Notes under the pieces: model-generated
What the model was told of the DNA's origin: nothing
What the model saw: only the letters and a program-made list of their open reading frames with translations
The model's database searches: none
NCBI GenBank assembly: GCA_934045075.1
Contig: OW203732.1
Coordinates: forward strand, 19,943,889-20,007,888
Length of the DNA: 64,000 nt
Source of the DNA: Yponomeuta sedellus
Lineage: Eukaryota; Arthropoda; Insecta; Lepidoptera; Yponomeutidae
Direction: 5' to 3'
Shown: in pieces, positions 21,976 to 32,010 of the stretch
Numbering within the stretch: position 1 is the first letter of the stretch
Layout: each line of letters opens with the position of its first letter
Translations under genes and position numbers: made by a program

Positions 21976-22337
21976 GCAATAACAACAAAAACAAATGGAC
22001 TATAGTGTCTAGTGCCGAAGGACGGCCAGGAGAGCGGTCGCTCTGAATTATCTTGGGCATTTGTCTCTGCCCGCAACAATGGATGCCGAACAATAGGCGA
22101 CGAAGATGGACCTCGAACGGGAAAAATTGGAAATGGCCGACTAATGAAAACGCGGCCGCCTCCACCATGCGCGCACTCAGGGACTTTTTATAGAACCACT
22201 TTAATATAATGGTTTACTTTGAAAATTAGAAGTTAATTGCAAAGGTGATTGACGAACTATTTCTAGTAAGAGGACTCGGTCAGGCAATGTATATCACATT
22301 GTGATGATAATTAATCGCGATTCTCATACGTAGTTGT
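21976..22337. other. GC-balanced stretch, unrecognised
   Basis: 22000-22190 is GC-richer with one short open frame and no motif. It may be unique host sequence. Confidence 0.35.
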
Positions 22338-22575
22338 ATATTCTTCTTCATCCCATAGGCACCCAATGCTGAGTGTAGGTATCTTCTAATGCACGCCATT
22401 TATTTCGGTCTTGGGCTTTTCGAATCCAGTCCTTTCCTGCCACCTTGACCAGGTCGTCAGTTCATCTTGTTGGTTGCCTGCCCACAGTTCTGCGCCCCTC
22501 TCTAGGCCTCCAAACCAGTACTTTTACACCCCATCTATTATCTTGTCTACGGCATATATGGCCTGCCCATTTCCA
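22338..22575 (-). mobile_element. RTE-like LINE 3' end fragment
   Basis: The minus strand translates to pieces of the typical C-terminus: KWKWAGHI, RRQDNRWGVKVLVWRPRE, RRTVGRQPTRWTDDLVKVAG and a final QHW motif. The frame is partly intact in this short piece. The 5' part is absent. Confidence 0.8.
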
Positions 22576-22677
22576 TTTGTTGTATAATAAATGGGTCTAA
22601 CCTTAAATGCCGACGTTTCAATTGAAGGTAATTACGTTTTACCTAATAAATAATCATAAGACCCGTTTATTATATAA
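22576..22677. repeat. Small inverted-repeat element (family S)
   Basis: TATAATAAATGGGTCT at the left is mirrored by AGACCCGTTTATTATATA at the right. Related sequence with ACGTTTCGG occurs at about 5829-5930 and 33108. Confidence 0.5.
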
Positions 22678-22986
22678 CTAGCTAGGACTTTAGTTTATGA
22701 AACGCGGAAATAAAAATGATCTGGTAAGTGGCAAGCCCTGTCAAAAAAAAAGTAAAATTTTTAAAACTTTCATTTCGTCTTGGATTACTTGGATTAGTTT
22801 TTTATATTGTTAATTTAATTTATGTTGTGAGAAACACGGCTTAGATATAATTATTTCCTAGTTTTATCAACTATACTTTGATTATTTACTTTTATATTGC
22901 TACAAATGCAAGTCGAGGAGAGGTGGAGAGGTAATTATTGAGTCGAGGAGACTTTAAGGAACGTCTCAGAATACGGGTGTAAAACC
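22678..22986. other. AT-rich intergenic stretch
   Basis: Nothing recognised. Confidence 0.45.
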
Positions 22987-23107
22987 AGCCACTAGTCTTG
23001 CCAGCCTCCACCATTCCGGACTTGGCCCTCGTGGTGGAGTATGGCCTATACCTTCCTCAGGGAAGAGACCCGTGCCCCTCGGTGGGGACATAATGGGTTG
23101 ATGATGA
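22987..23107 (+). repeat. 5S-rRNA-derived SINE, family B, 3' fragment B10
   Basis: Only the tail remains: GGACTTGGCCCTCGTGGTGG to the ATGATGATGAC simple-sequence end. Confidence 0.75.
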
Positions 23108-23607
23108 CATTGCTACATTGTTTAAATAGTTATTTAAAGAGATATTTCTAAATAAATTCATATGTTAAGTTGAAGAACTTTTTTATATATTTTATGTTGC
23201 ATATATACGTTCCGCTGCAGGGCACAGGAGAATATGGGTTCAATTACTGTGGGTGGGTAGCGCAATTTTAAGCGCTGCGGCTTGTGAACACCTCGTGGAA
23301 CCTTATAGTTTATTAAAAATCTCACAGTAAATCCTAGCTTCGCCCCCGTTTACCACCCTGCTCACCGCCACCCCTTCCAATTCCATATTTCGGATAGTGT
23401 GATGTTGGAAACGAAATGAGGAGGCGACAGGCCGGAAATAGGTCGCATGATAATCTGGTCACCGGCAGTAATTTTTCAGTTAAGGCCGTGATGAAAGAGG
23501 GATTTATTTCGGGCCTATGTGGGCCTGGTATTATTTGATTATACGTTGAAATAAAAGCATAACGAACTATTTAAGCCCGCCATTTGTAAAATCTTTACGG
23601 GGACTAT
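23108..23607. other. Intergenic stretch
   Basis: A weak T-type SINE tail lies at about 23215-23290. Nothing else recognised. Confidence 0.4.
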
Positions 23608-23822
23608 CGACATCAACCCTTGTATGTCCCCGGCTCGCTCGGAAAAATGCCACTAGCGGTAGTCACTGGACGGTCATCCATCCTGCACCTGACCGCGCCT
23701 GTTGTTGCTTAACCCAAGTGATTGATTCCAGTTACTCGGTTCGACTAGGCCACGAACGCTTCTCTAGCACCAATCCCGGTGCTGGAGAAGCGTTCGTGGG
23801 GGACGCTTCTCCAGCACCGGGA
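23608..23822 (-). repeat. 5S-rRNA-derived SINE B11 with internal deletion and a hairpin at its 5' end
   Basis: Minus-sense copy whose tail joins almost directly to the head at about 23628 (the middle is missing). Beyond the 5' tip lies a nested inverted repeat: TCCCGGTGCTGGAGAAGCGT at 23774-23793 is mirrored exactly at 23803-23822 around a 9-nt loop. A third, reversed version with CGAACGCTTCTC precedes it. Confidence 0.75.
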
Positions 23823-23929
23823 ACGAACGGGGACTATAAACAATTTAATCATTATAATAATAATAACGAAGAGATAAGAACGCCGGTCAAGTAAAAAAAT
23901 ATATAACTGTGTGTATAAAAGTAAGATTG

Positions 23930-24480
23930 CCTGAAACGCGATTCAAAAGTGGTTGAACTTTGTGCCAAATGTGCTACTATTACATACGAGTAAAAGCTTA
24001 TTTAGATGACAATGACGTCTGTCATTAAAGACAGTGCAATGCATGTGTTCCATGTTTTATAATAATTATGCAAACTCTGTTACAGTCTGTTAGCTTTTAG
24101 AATAAGCCTCGGGCTTCGGTTTTTGCCGAAAACACACGAATGTAATACTACTTCCTTTTCTGTATAAAATTTTCTTCACTATTTTGAAAAGTTATGTGAA
24201 GTTAAGTGTCATATTAGTTCAGATATTTCTATTACACGAATATATCCGATTCTTTCCGATAGTAGCCGAGGTATATTCTGAAAGCTAACAGTCTGTAACT
24301 AAGGACTTTGAAAAGACTTAGTTTGGAGTTTTATTTGTCCATTTTTTCTCCAAAATGGTCTACATTTTAAAATGTAGAATGGTCTACAAAATCTAGATCA
24401 TTTGGAGAAAATATGGACAAAAAAAATGTCCAAAAAAATGGACAAAGAAACTCCAAAGGATACTTCTAAAGAGCAGAGAG
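23930..24480 (+). mobile_element. Jockey-like LINE 3' end (family N), interrupted by MITE O1
   Basis: Plus-sense relative of the tail at 35165-35665: CTTTGTGCCAAATGTGCTAC, then GATGACAATGACGTCTG, then GGAGTTTTATTTGTCC. The coding end is decayed. MITE O1 splits it at 24083-24295. An inverted piece at about 24340-24450 adds a foldback. Confidence 0.7.
24083..24295. mobile_element. MITE family O, copy O1 (TA target, Tc1/mariner-like)
   Basis: 213 bp with terminal inverted repeats beginning CAGTCTGTTAGCTTT, complement at the right (AAAGCTAACAGTCTG). It is flanked by TA on both sides (24081-24082 and 24296-24297). The related LINE tail near 35360 shows the same site without the insert and with a single TA, which supports a TA duplication. 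A right-end fragment occurs at 49229-49303. It has no transposase. Confidence 0.8.
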
Positions 24481-24589
24481 GACCTTAAGTCCTTCAACCG
24501 TCCTTTCAAGTTTTACGATCTTAATAAACCTACGCACCACGTTTGTATGATTTTAGTTGATTTTTGTGTTTCTGCAGATTAAAACCCTT

Positions 24590-24770
24590 GGAGAAAAAAC
24601 TACTCGGCAAACGTAGTGTAGGACGCCCTCCGACTAGGTGGGATAACGATCTGCAAAAACTACCGGCACATGCTGGATACGGCAAGCTGAAGACAGGGCG
24701 CTATAGCGCTCTTTAGGGAGGGCTATGTCCAGCAGTGGACTAGTACAGCCTGCCGACGACGAGGACGAGA
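24590..24770 (+). mobile_element. RTE-like LINE 3' end fragment
   Basis: Plus-sense tail: AGGACGCCCTCCGACTAGG, then GATCTGCAAAAACTACCGG, then GGGCTATGTCCAGCAGTGG. It ends in GACGACGAGGACGAG simple sequence. Confidence 0.8.
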
Positions 24771-24929
24771 AAAAAGTAAAATTTCCGCATTCACGTAAGT
24801 CGTTAAGATGCTATGCGTAGCTAGCATCACCAACTAGCGCCACCAATGGTATAATAGTACATTACAATACATTTTTTTCAAAAAGTGAATATCATGAATC
24901 TTTACAACTGCGACAATTACTTTAAAAAC

Positions 24930-25151
24930 CTACAGTTTAAAAATCTGGGAAGGGCTGGTAAGAGACGTCCCAGGCGGACATACATGGACCAAATATGGGA
25001 TGGATTACCAAAACGGAAGATAAAAAGTACCCGGAACCGGCGTGCGTGCATGCAACGACTTATGAACGTTAATGAAGCGAAGATGATCTGTCAGGATCGT
25101 CAGTCCCTGGTCTCTGATACAGGCGTGAGGTTATGTTTGTTTCTTCCTTTC
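24930..25151 (+). mobile_element. LINE 3' end fragment (family G)
   Basis: A frame continues through GRAGKRRPRRTYMDQ and RRACMQRLMNVNEAKMICQD, a C-terminal LINE signature shared with the plus copy at 46868 and the fragments at 43843 (minus) and 52407. The conserved nucleotide end is ATACAGGCGTGAGGTTATG. It is fused to the TTTG repeat. Confidence 0.75.
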
Positions 25152-25318
25152 TTTGTTTGTTTGTTTGTTTGTTTGTTTGTTTGTTTGTTTGTTTGTTTGT
25201 TTGTTTGTTTGTTTGTTTGTTTGTTTGTTTGTTTGTTTGTTTGTTTGTTTGTTTGTTTGTTTGTTTGTTTGTTTGTTTGTTTGTTTGTTTGTTTGTTTGT
25301 TTGTTTGTTTGTTTGTTT
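25152..25318. repeat. (TTTG)n microsatellite
   Basis: About 41 uninterrupted TTTG units directly after the LINE end. The long FVCL-type peptides it encodes are a by-product of the repeat. Confidence 0.97.
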
Positions 25319-25599
25319 AAAAACCTAGGATCAATAACCTAGGACTATAATCGGTTTTCGCTTGAAACAGCGGTTTTTTGCGAAACTGCTAGTCCTAGAT
25401 TTTTGTCAGTAGGTTTTAAAAGCAGCTACTATATTTATTAAGATGTATGACGTTCACTTTTTCCAAAGGAGCGCCATAAAATATAATAAGATATGATTTT
25501 TCCATTGCCTCTCCTCTAATGTATAATATGTGTTTAAGCTAAGGCGTTTAAATTCAAAAGGCAGTTAGCAAAACGGTATCTCCTGTCGAGCTATTTTTT

Positions 25600-25797
25600 A
25601 CTAGCCGTGCCTCGCGGTTTTACCCGCGGTTTATCGATTTTCCCACGGGATTAAGATATTTTTCCGCGGTAAAATGGCATTATGTGTTAATCCAGGGTAT
25701 CACTTAACTGCATACCAATTTTTTTTTAATCGGTCCAGCCGTTTAGACGCGAAGAAGTAACAAACATACACACTCACAAAGCCTTTTTAATGTTAGT
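25600..25797 (-). mobile_element. LEP1-like Helitron, minus-strand copy
   Basis: Reverse of the 2521 element: the ACTAGCCGTGCCTCGCGG end at the left, CAGCCGTTTAGACGCGAAG in the middle, and CATACACACTCACAAAGCC at the right. Confidence 0.75.
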
Positions 25798-25980
25798 TTG
25801 ATTTAAGTTTTCTTATTTTTTTATCATTTAATTAAAGAAATGACATAAATAATACATATTACATCATACAAAATAACCCTGCTGAAAATTGTAAAGGTTG
25901 ATCTGTGTCATGGTAAAACAATAGTTCTCTAGCCAATAGATCTCATTACGTAGATGCCAAGATAAAGTTAATAGTCTTTG

Positions 25981-26345
25981 TCGATATCAACCCTTGTATG
26001 TCCCCACTGTTGGGGCACGGGTCTCTTCCTGCATCGCAGAAAGCTTAGGTCATACACCAACACAGGGGCCAAGTCCGGGTTGGTGGCGGACTGTAACACA
26101 GTGGCGAGCCTTACTGTCAGAAGTTAACAAGCTGCTCATAAGGCTTCTGACACGGCTTAACGACTGCCATTACAGGACAGCCGGCTTAACACCAACGGTT
26201 TAACGTGCCTTGCGAAGCACGAAAGCGCTTCGGAAAAATGCCACGGTAGTCACGGGACGGTCACCCACCCTGCACCAGTTCGCGCTTGAGTTAACTCAAG
26301 TAGTTGATTCCAATCACTCGGCTTGCCTAGGATACGAGCGCTTCG
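25981..26345 (-). repeat. 5S-rRNA-derived SINE, family B, copy B12
   Basis: Near full-length minus-sense copy. The GATATCAACCCTTGTATG tail is at the left, and the 5S-like head at the right is diverged, with a short internal duplication near 26188. Confidence 0.85.
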
Positions 26346-26397
26346 AGTCTGTACTAATAATATTTATTTTCCCGATAATTCCTTAAGGCGAGTTATT

Positions 26398-26492
26398 TGA
26401 CGGCTATATTTATGGTATGTCATGTCAGACTTTTCGCGTGCGTCGGAGTGTATAGTACACGCGCAGAGTTGACATGTGCACGCCACAGACTT
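26398..26492 (+). repeat. Dispersed repeat family M, fragment M3
   Basis: 3' half only: TATATTTATGGTATGTCAT to GCGCAGAGTTGACATG. Confidence 0.65.
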
Positions 26493-26559
26493 TATTCCAA
26501 GACAATATGATTCAATTTAAAGTGGTGAAAAAAAAAGACACTTTTATATTGTCACTGTC

Positions 26560-26790
26560 TTCTCCTTATTTTTCTTCCTGTGCCTCTCCACTAATGGTGG
26601 TTGGCCGTCAGCGCCGCATCTTGTCACGTTGTGTGTTTTCTCCAATGCCTTGAACGGCTCAGGTTTCGATTTACTCTGGTAGCACCATAGAACTTTGTAG
26701 GCTGACATCTCTTCTTTAGGTCTGTTTTGATGAGAGGCCGCCTGAGATTGGTTGTTGCATCGTTTGGGTTGCCATAGGAAACCTAGTTAC
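26560..26790 (-). repeat. Unclassified dispersed repeat, LINE-like
   Basis: The minus strand has a pattern I associate with lepidopteran repeats (CCACCATTAGTGGAGAGG followed by CACAGGAAGAA). There is no second copy in the window and no intact frame. Low certainty. Confidence 0.35.
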
Positions 26791-27999
26791 CCCATTTAAA
26801 AAAAAAAAAAGTGGCTTCAGGTATTCATGAATATCATTTATTTAATTAAAAGATAGAAAAATAATAACATAATAAATAAAGACTAAATACAGCTAGTAAT
26901 GAAAAAAAATACAAGTAAATGTTATTCACAGAATATGGAAATTTTGGAATATTGTATTGGGAGATAATAATTTTCGGATTGTGGCCACCCAAGCATAAGA
27001 TTGAGAGTTGTGACATGAATGGCTGCTTGTATAAATTCGACTGAATTTGTAGCTTGAAGAATCTGGTGATTGACGGAGGTCTGGTCCTCCATTGTGAGCA
27101 GACTTGGCTCAGATGGCGTCGAAGCAGCCCATTTAAATCATATTTGGTAGCAGCAGGGACCCTGTAAGTAAATACTTATATGGAAATCTGTGTGTAGAAT
27201 CTTGTACAATTCAGGTTAGGTCATCTCTCATATTCGTGGCTATTTTCAGGAAATATCAGACCCATGCTAAGGGGTTAAGGAGGGATTACCAGCGTTGAGA
27301 CAATCCTTTGTTGCTGAATGTCTTCGGTATGATTTATCCTGATTAAATAATTGCCTGCCACATGCTTAAGCCATTTGCAATCTTCTAATAGAAGCAATTT
27401 TCTTCCTTTCAGCTGGATAGGGTTTAATTTATTTATTTTGTTTATTTATTTATTCATTTTATAGCTTTTAGTGCTTGTTGACTTTTGGAGATTTCGTTTG
27501 GGACAGTGTTCTCTTTTCGCTGTAGAGAAACAGCTGCTATTTTTGGCTGCCGGATTGACTTCACAGGAAGGTGCTTCTAGACAAGGTCTGTGAAACAATT
27601 TTAAATTATAAAGTAGGCAATTAGGAATAAAGACATAAATATAATTATTGAAATTGATGGAAATCTGATTTTAAGGGGATTAACAACTTTAGACCGTGTA
27701 ACTTGTGAACCAATATAAGAACCATTTTCTGGAGCGACCCCGCTCTGCTCTGAGCTCCTCAAAATTTAATTAAGTAATTGTCTGGGTTTAGATACTAAGG
27801 TTTCACAATTATACTATTGCTACATGTACTTATATAAACGTTACGTAATAAAGATTGTGCTTAATACTAACCGTTTTCTTTTATCCCCCTATATTAAGGC
27901 CCTGATAGCTCAATGCTTCCAGACAATCTTCAGATTTTTGGTGGCTCCGGTCACGTTTTCAGTCTTAACATTTATGTTCTGTCGACTGCTGTTTCCTCA
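26791..27999. other. AT-rich intergenic stretch, nothing assignable
   Basis: Runs of A and T, with a TTTATT-rich patch at 27425-27465. No gene or repeat family recognised over about 1.2 kb. Confidence 0.4.
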
Positions 28000-28197
28000 C
28001 TACCGGGCAGGAAGAGTTATGTCGCAATATTCTTCTTTGATTCTCGCCAAACGAAACAGGTCTTCGACGCTGGCTACCTCCGTCCATTCCCTGATGCGTC
28101 TGAGCGACGACTTTCTTCTCCTCCCAACACTCTTCCTTCCCTCAATATTGCCCATCGTTATAACTTGAAGAAGTCGGTACCTATCGTGTCGCAACGC
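28000..28197 (-). mobile_element. Jockey-like LINE, C-terminal fragment
   Basis: A minus-strand frame reads RYRLLQVITMGNIEGRKS, VGRRRKSSLRRIREW and VEDLFRLARIKEEY before its stop at 28000. The GRRR-SxLRxxREW pattern is common at the C-terminus of jockey-type LINE polyproteins. It is truncated on both sides. Confidence 0.7.
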
Positions 28198-28413
28198 ATG
28201 ACGTAGATGAATAATTCAATTCAATTAATTTATTTCAAATATAAAAAAAAATCATATAGATTTGTTAGCAATTTTATTCTAGTATTAGTACATATACTTC
28301 TTTTAACCATAACTATAGGGCACTGTCATTGCTTGCCACTTGAAGACGGCAACAATGGTTTATGGTTTAATTTTCTTCTTTTTTATGGTTAACATTAAGC
28401 CTCGTTAAAAAAC

Positions 28414-28604
28414 TACAGAGAGTATTGTAAAAAGGTTAGAAATTTCACTGATGCCGGTGTGTCGCCCATTAGCTCAGATGGGAGAGCGGTGGCACGGTTA
28501 GCCAGAGGTCGCGGGTTCGAGTCCCGGCATGGGTGGAATTTTTAGCCTCTAAACAGGTTTTTAAAATTGTTCTTAGCACGGGTTAGTGCATTAAAAAGAA
28601 TATA
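28414..28604 (+). repeat. tRNA-derived SINE, family A, copy A6
   Basis: Plus-sense copy with its tRNA-like core at 28464-28536 (A-box TAGCTCAGATGG, B-box GGTTCGAGTCC) and a complete tail to GCACGGGTTAGTGCATTAAA. The leader is partly truncated. Confidence 0.87.
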
Positions 28605-28986
28605 ATCATGTGAGTGTCTATTAAGGGTTGAACAGAACTTACAGATTATTGCCGTCAACTAATCCCAGCAATCCCCAAAAGAATCAACAGCCAAAACTGC
28701 GAGATCAGAAGTGGGATCAAATTGGAAACAATGAAAATAATCTCGCCACTCTCTACCTACCCTCTCTGTATGCAAATGAGCATCGCCGCCGGCGGGAGAC
28801 TGTCTAATTTCTAGAAAACAACATTCTGGGAAGGGCAAAGAGTAGGTATCCCAACTGCCGCGGGACCACGGTCCTAAACTAGAGTAAGTGCTATAGTAAC
28901 CAACGTTTTGGGACTCTTTGTACAAATTAAACAAAACGACGTTCACGGACTTAGATACTTATGCCTGAGTTACTTATATTCATACC
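28605..28986. other. Intergenic stretch
   Basis: 28650-28900 is GC-balanced with a short minus-strand open frame and a patch resembling 30240-30330 (ATGAGCATC...TTCTAGAAA). It may be a very old repeat. No function assigned. Confidence 0.35.
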
Positions 28987-29113
28987 GGTTTCTGAATTGA
29001 GAATTACACTGAGTAAATATTTAAGCAACGCTTTGTCACGCTCTTTTCTGAGAAATACGAAGAGACAGCACAACAGTTATCTATTTACTTAACGAAATTC
29101 CCAATTCAAAATT
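28987..29113. repeat. MITE family Q, copy Q1
   Basis: About 127 bp with inverted ends TTTCTGAATTGAGAATT and AATTCCCAATTCAAAA. The related Q2 copy is at 38731-38866. Confidence 0.6.
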
Positions 29114-29154
29114 TGGCCCTTAGCCGTATACCTAGTTGGGCCATTGTACTTAGC

Positions 29155-29345
29155 AAGCGCCCAGGTATGTTAATACTTTAGGTAGTAGGGTTTCCTTGCC
29201 ATGTTTTCCTTCACAGTTAGCGAGTGGCATTGCTACTATGACTACACAAATGTACATAACCTGTATAACAATGTTATTGGTACAAGCAGGGATTTGAAAC
29301 CACGACCTTCCGATTGAAAGCCAGCGTTTTACCGCTTCGCTCATT
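29155..29345 (-). repeat. tRNA-derived SINE, family T, copy T1
   Basis: The minus-sense head at 29275-29345 has the B-box complement GGGATTTGAAACC, and the body carries the complement of GTGAAGGAAAACATGGC. The tail is truncated at the left. Confidence 0.7.
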
Positions 29346-29444
29346 CACAGGCTAATTTGCCAAACTGTCGCCTGAGACAGTGGAGCAACTTGTTAGTGGA
29401 GTACTTTTAGTAATTTCAATAAATTTTCGCAATTGTTTTGGTCA

Positions 29445-29455
29445 TATTGATTATA
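29445..29455. repeat. Target-site duplication of SINE E2 (left)
   Basis: TATTGATTATA is repeated exactly at 30028-30038, bounding E2 together with the nested A7. Confidence 0.75.
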
Positions 29456-29805
29456 CCCACTGAGCTACCACCGCTCATCAAGCAAGCAAGCGAGAGCCCC
29501 AGGTTCGATCCCCAGTGCGGGCATTTACCAATAACTTTGTTTAATTTCAAAGTTACGTACATTTGCGATTTTGTAGTCGCAATACCACCACGCTAACGGT
29601 GAAGGAAAACATTGTGAGGTTCCCCACGGCTTGGTTGGCTCCGCACGTATTGACTAGTCTTTCCTGTGGGATAGGCCAACTAAGCTGTCAGGATGGTGTA
29701 GGTGCTGGGCAAACCTACACCACCTATAAAACTATGTCCCAGGCACTACATCGTCGGAGTGTGAGTGAAGATGCCACTGGACGCTGTATAAATCATCTCA
29801 TTAAG

Positions 29806-29818
29806 TAGATGCAAAAAG
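29806..29818. repeat. Target-site duplication of hairpin SINE A7 (left)
   Basis: TAGATGCAAAAAG, part of the E2 tail, is repeated exactly at 30001-30013 on the other side of A7. Confidence 0.9.
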
Positions 29819-30000
29819 ATTATTATATTTTTATTTTTAATGCACTAACCCGTGCTAAGGACAAATTTAAAAACCTATTTAGAGGCTAAAAATTTCACCC
29901 ATGCCGGGATTCGAACCCGCAACCTCTGGCACGGATAGCCAGAGGCTGCGGGTTCGAATCCCGGCATGGGTAAAATTTTTAGCCTCTAAATAGGTTTTTT
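29819..30000 (-). repeat. Hairpin SINE family A, copy A7
   Basis: Arms at 29869-29930 and 29938-29999 (62 bp, two mismatches) surround a 7-nt turn, ACGGATA, which is exactly the anticodon loop of the tRNA-like core. The minus-sense A-rich tail is at the left. A 13-bp target duplication lies within the E2 tail, which proves that A7 is younger than E2. Confidence 0.92.
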
Positions 30001-30460
30001 TAGATGCAAAAAGGCCAATATTATTATTATTGATTATAATTGCTCCATGTATTCCATATTCATCAATGTCACCAATATGCAATGCCAAATATCCACTAGT
30101 GTATGAGTACTAACAAAGAAGCTCACGTCGTCATCATTCAGCCGCAAGAACTACACTGCTGGACGTAGGCTTTCTCCATGGATTTCCAGCAAGACCGGTT
30201 GGAAGCGGCTTGTATCCAGCGTCTCCCTTCAACAAATATCATCGAAATCACGTAAATGGAATCGAAATGGAAAAGATCTGTATGCATATGAGCATCACCA
30301 CAATTTTCTAGAAAGCCTTGTTTAAAGAGAAAGTTACATACAATGGTCCAACTGTGAGGCTTAGTGCAGAAAGGTCTAACTAGAACTGGTAGGTACGTTG
30401 CTGCGAGAGGCTCCTACATCATAGCGGTTGATGGGTCCAAGGTAAATTTGTGTGTAAATG

Positions 30461-30552
30461 ACCCCGACCATATTCGACCACAGCGGGATCTGACTGACGA
30501 GGGTGTGCGACAGTCAGATCCCTGCCTCTGTGGTTGAATACGGTCGGGCTCA
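30461..30552. repeat. Imperfect inverted repeat, about 35-bp arms
   Basis: Left arm CCGACCATATTCGACCACAG onward (30464-30495), right arm ending in TGGTTGAATACGGTCGG (30511-30547). GGATCTGACT is mirrored near the turn. Confidence 0.7.
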
Positions 30553-30839
30553 TGTGCTCTTAGGGAACTGATATAGTACATTTTTGCAGAGAATGTGCGA
30601 CAACTTTCGCTGCACGTTAGCATCCATCGTAAATAATTACGTATTGTGAATGACTGAAGGCAGGCTAATCTCGCGTCTTGAAGATTGCAGCGAGTTATTA
30701 TGAGGAACGTAGAGAACGTGGCAATTGTACTTACAAAGCCAATATTTTTAACCTATATTTATTTCATAGCAATGACCTGGAAAGCCACTCAAAGCCCAAT
30801 ATGTAGCTACGGAGAGTAGTAGAAGAACTTGTCTTGTCT
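30553..30839. other. Intergenic stretch
   Basis: No gene or repeat family recognised. 30039-30460 is likewise unassigned apart from a short LINE-like piece near 30140-30180. Confidence 0.4.
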
Positions 30840-30940
30840 CGATATCTACGCTTGTATGTCCCCACTGTTGGGGCACGGGTCTCTTCCTGCGTTGCAGGAA
30901 GGTTAGGCCACGCCACCACGGGGGCCAAGTTCGGGTCTTG
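30840..30940 (-). repeat. 5S-rRNA-derived SINE, family B, tail fragment B13
   Basis: Minus-sense tail only, GATATCTACGCTTGTATG to CCACCACGGGGGCCAAG. Confidence 0.75.
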
Positions 30941-31090
30941 TCTGCAACTCTTGGCGCCTAGCTAGTGGGTATTGTTGCCTGAGATACAGGTCTACGACCT
31001 CGTTAAGACACCGAAAAGAATGCTTTTGCCTCAAATATTGTAAGTAATACCTCCTGAGAAGGTAAAAAAAAAACACTCTTAGTAATTATA

Positions 31091-31322
31091 CTATTTTTAT
31101 TTTTAATGCACTAACCCGTGCTAAGGACAATTTTAAAAACCTATTTAGAGGCTAAAAATTCCACCCATGCGAATTCGAATTCCATCAATTCGAACCCGCG
31201 ACCTATGGCTATCCGTGCCAGCGCTCTATCCAATTGAGCTAATGGGCGACTCACGGCATCAGTGTCGAACCTCTTTACACTATTCTCTGTATTACGTACA
31301 GGCAGCGACATCTGGCTGAAGT
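31091..31322 (-). repeat. tRNA-derived SINE, family A, copy A8
   Basis: Full-length minus-sense copy from its A-rich tail (left) through to the leader end CAGCGACATCTGGCTGAAG (right). About 20 extra bases with repeated AATTC units are inserted in the T-arm, destroying the B-box. Confidence 0.85.
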
Positions 31323-31442
31323 AGATTGCACCACTTACAGCCCCGACTACCTACTTTGCAGTTAGGTTTTTACTTTTAGTAATATTTCTAAGTAATAAAG
31401 ATTATTGTTAAGTGGCAGATTTGAATAGAGTCACTTATTATA

Positions 31443-31500
31443 TTGTAGACTTTTAGTCCGGATCTACTTACGGGCGTTATTATATCGGAAGAGTCTACAA
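31443..31500. repeat. Miniature H element (H2)
   Basis: ATTGTAGACTTTTAGTCCGG to AGAGTCTACAAT: an H element reduced to its ends, about 55 bp. Confidence 0.55.
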
Positions 31501-31865
31501 TGTGTTGTGCTTTGGAAAGTTTTAGTTCACTTATTATAACCTACTTCACTCACTGAAAACGGATGTTCAGACTCAATCAAGGTTTGCCAGCGGCCAATGA
31601 AGACCAGCACTCTAAGTGAGGTAAGAATAAATCGTATTGGGAATACGACGTAAACAAAAACTAAAATTGCTGTGTCCGTGCATAGACCCGTTTCACATTT
31701 CCACTCCGACTCTCCAAGGTTTGGTGAAAGAAATCTCTCACAGAGATAACTCGCCTTTGTACATGTGTTTTCTTAAATTTCATTTCTTCTTTGTGTTTTT
31801 CATTTCTTCTTTGTGTTTGTCGTGTGCAATAAAATATAAAGTAAAAGTAAAGTTGCACATGTTGG

Positions 31866-32010
31866 AATAAAATGAAATGAAATGGAAAGGTTTTATTCAA
31901 AGTAGCGCAGAAACTGCGGCTTAATGTATGTTACAATTCAAACTAGGTGTCCATATCAAAATCTAGATCATTTAGGAGTAAAAAGGGACAAAAAACTCCA
32001 CTTGGAGTGG
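31866..32010 (-). mobile_element. Jockey-like LINE tail fragment (family N)
   Basis: AAACTGCGGCTTAATG, then CAATTCAAACTAGGTGTCC, then AAAATCTAGATCATTT, the same order as at 35190-35310 and, in part, at 21240-21345. Confidence 0.65.

Larger units (their letters stand above)
29456..30027 (+). repeat. SINE family E, copy E2, with inverted head and nested A7
   Basis: The B-box half of the head (CCCCAGGTTCGATCCCC) and the whole body and tail are plus-sense. The first ~25 bases (CCCACTGAGCTACCACCGCT) are the complement of the normal head, so the A-box region is inverted. The tail is split at 29818 by hairpin SINE A7 and resumes after 30013 as GCCAATATTATT. An 11-bp duplication flanks it. Confidence 0.82.

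Noticed and set aside
24885..25328. 147-codon protein ending in a FVCL repeat
   Set aside because: LINE remnant running into the TTTG microsatellite, not a gene.
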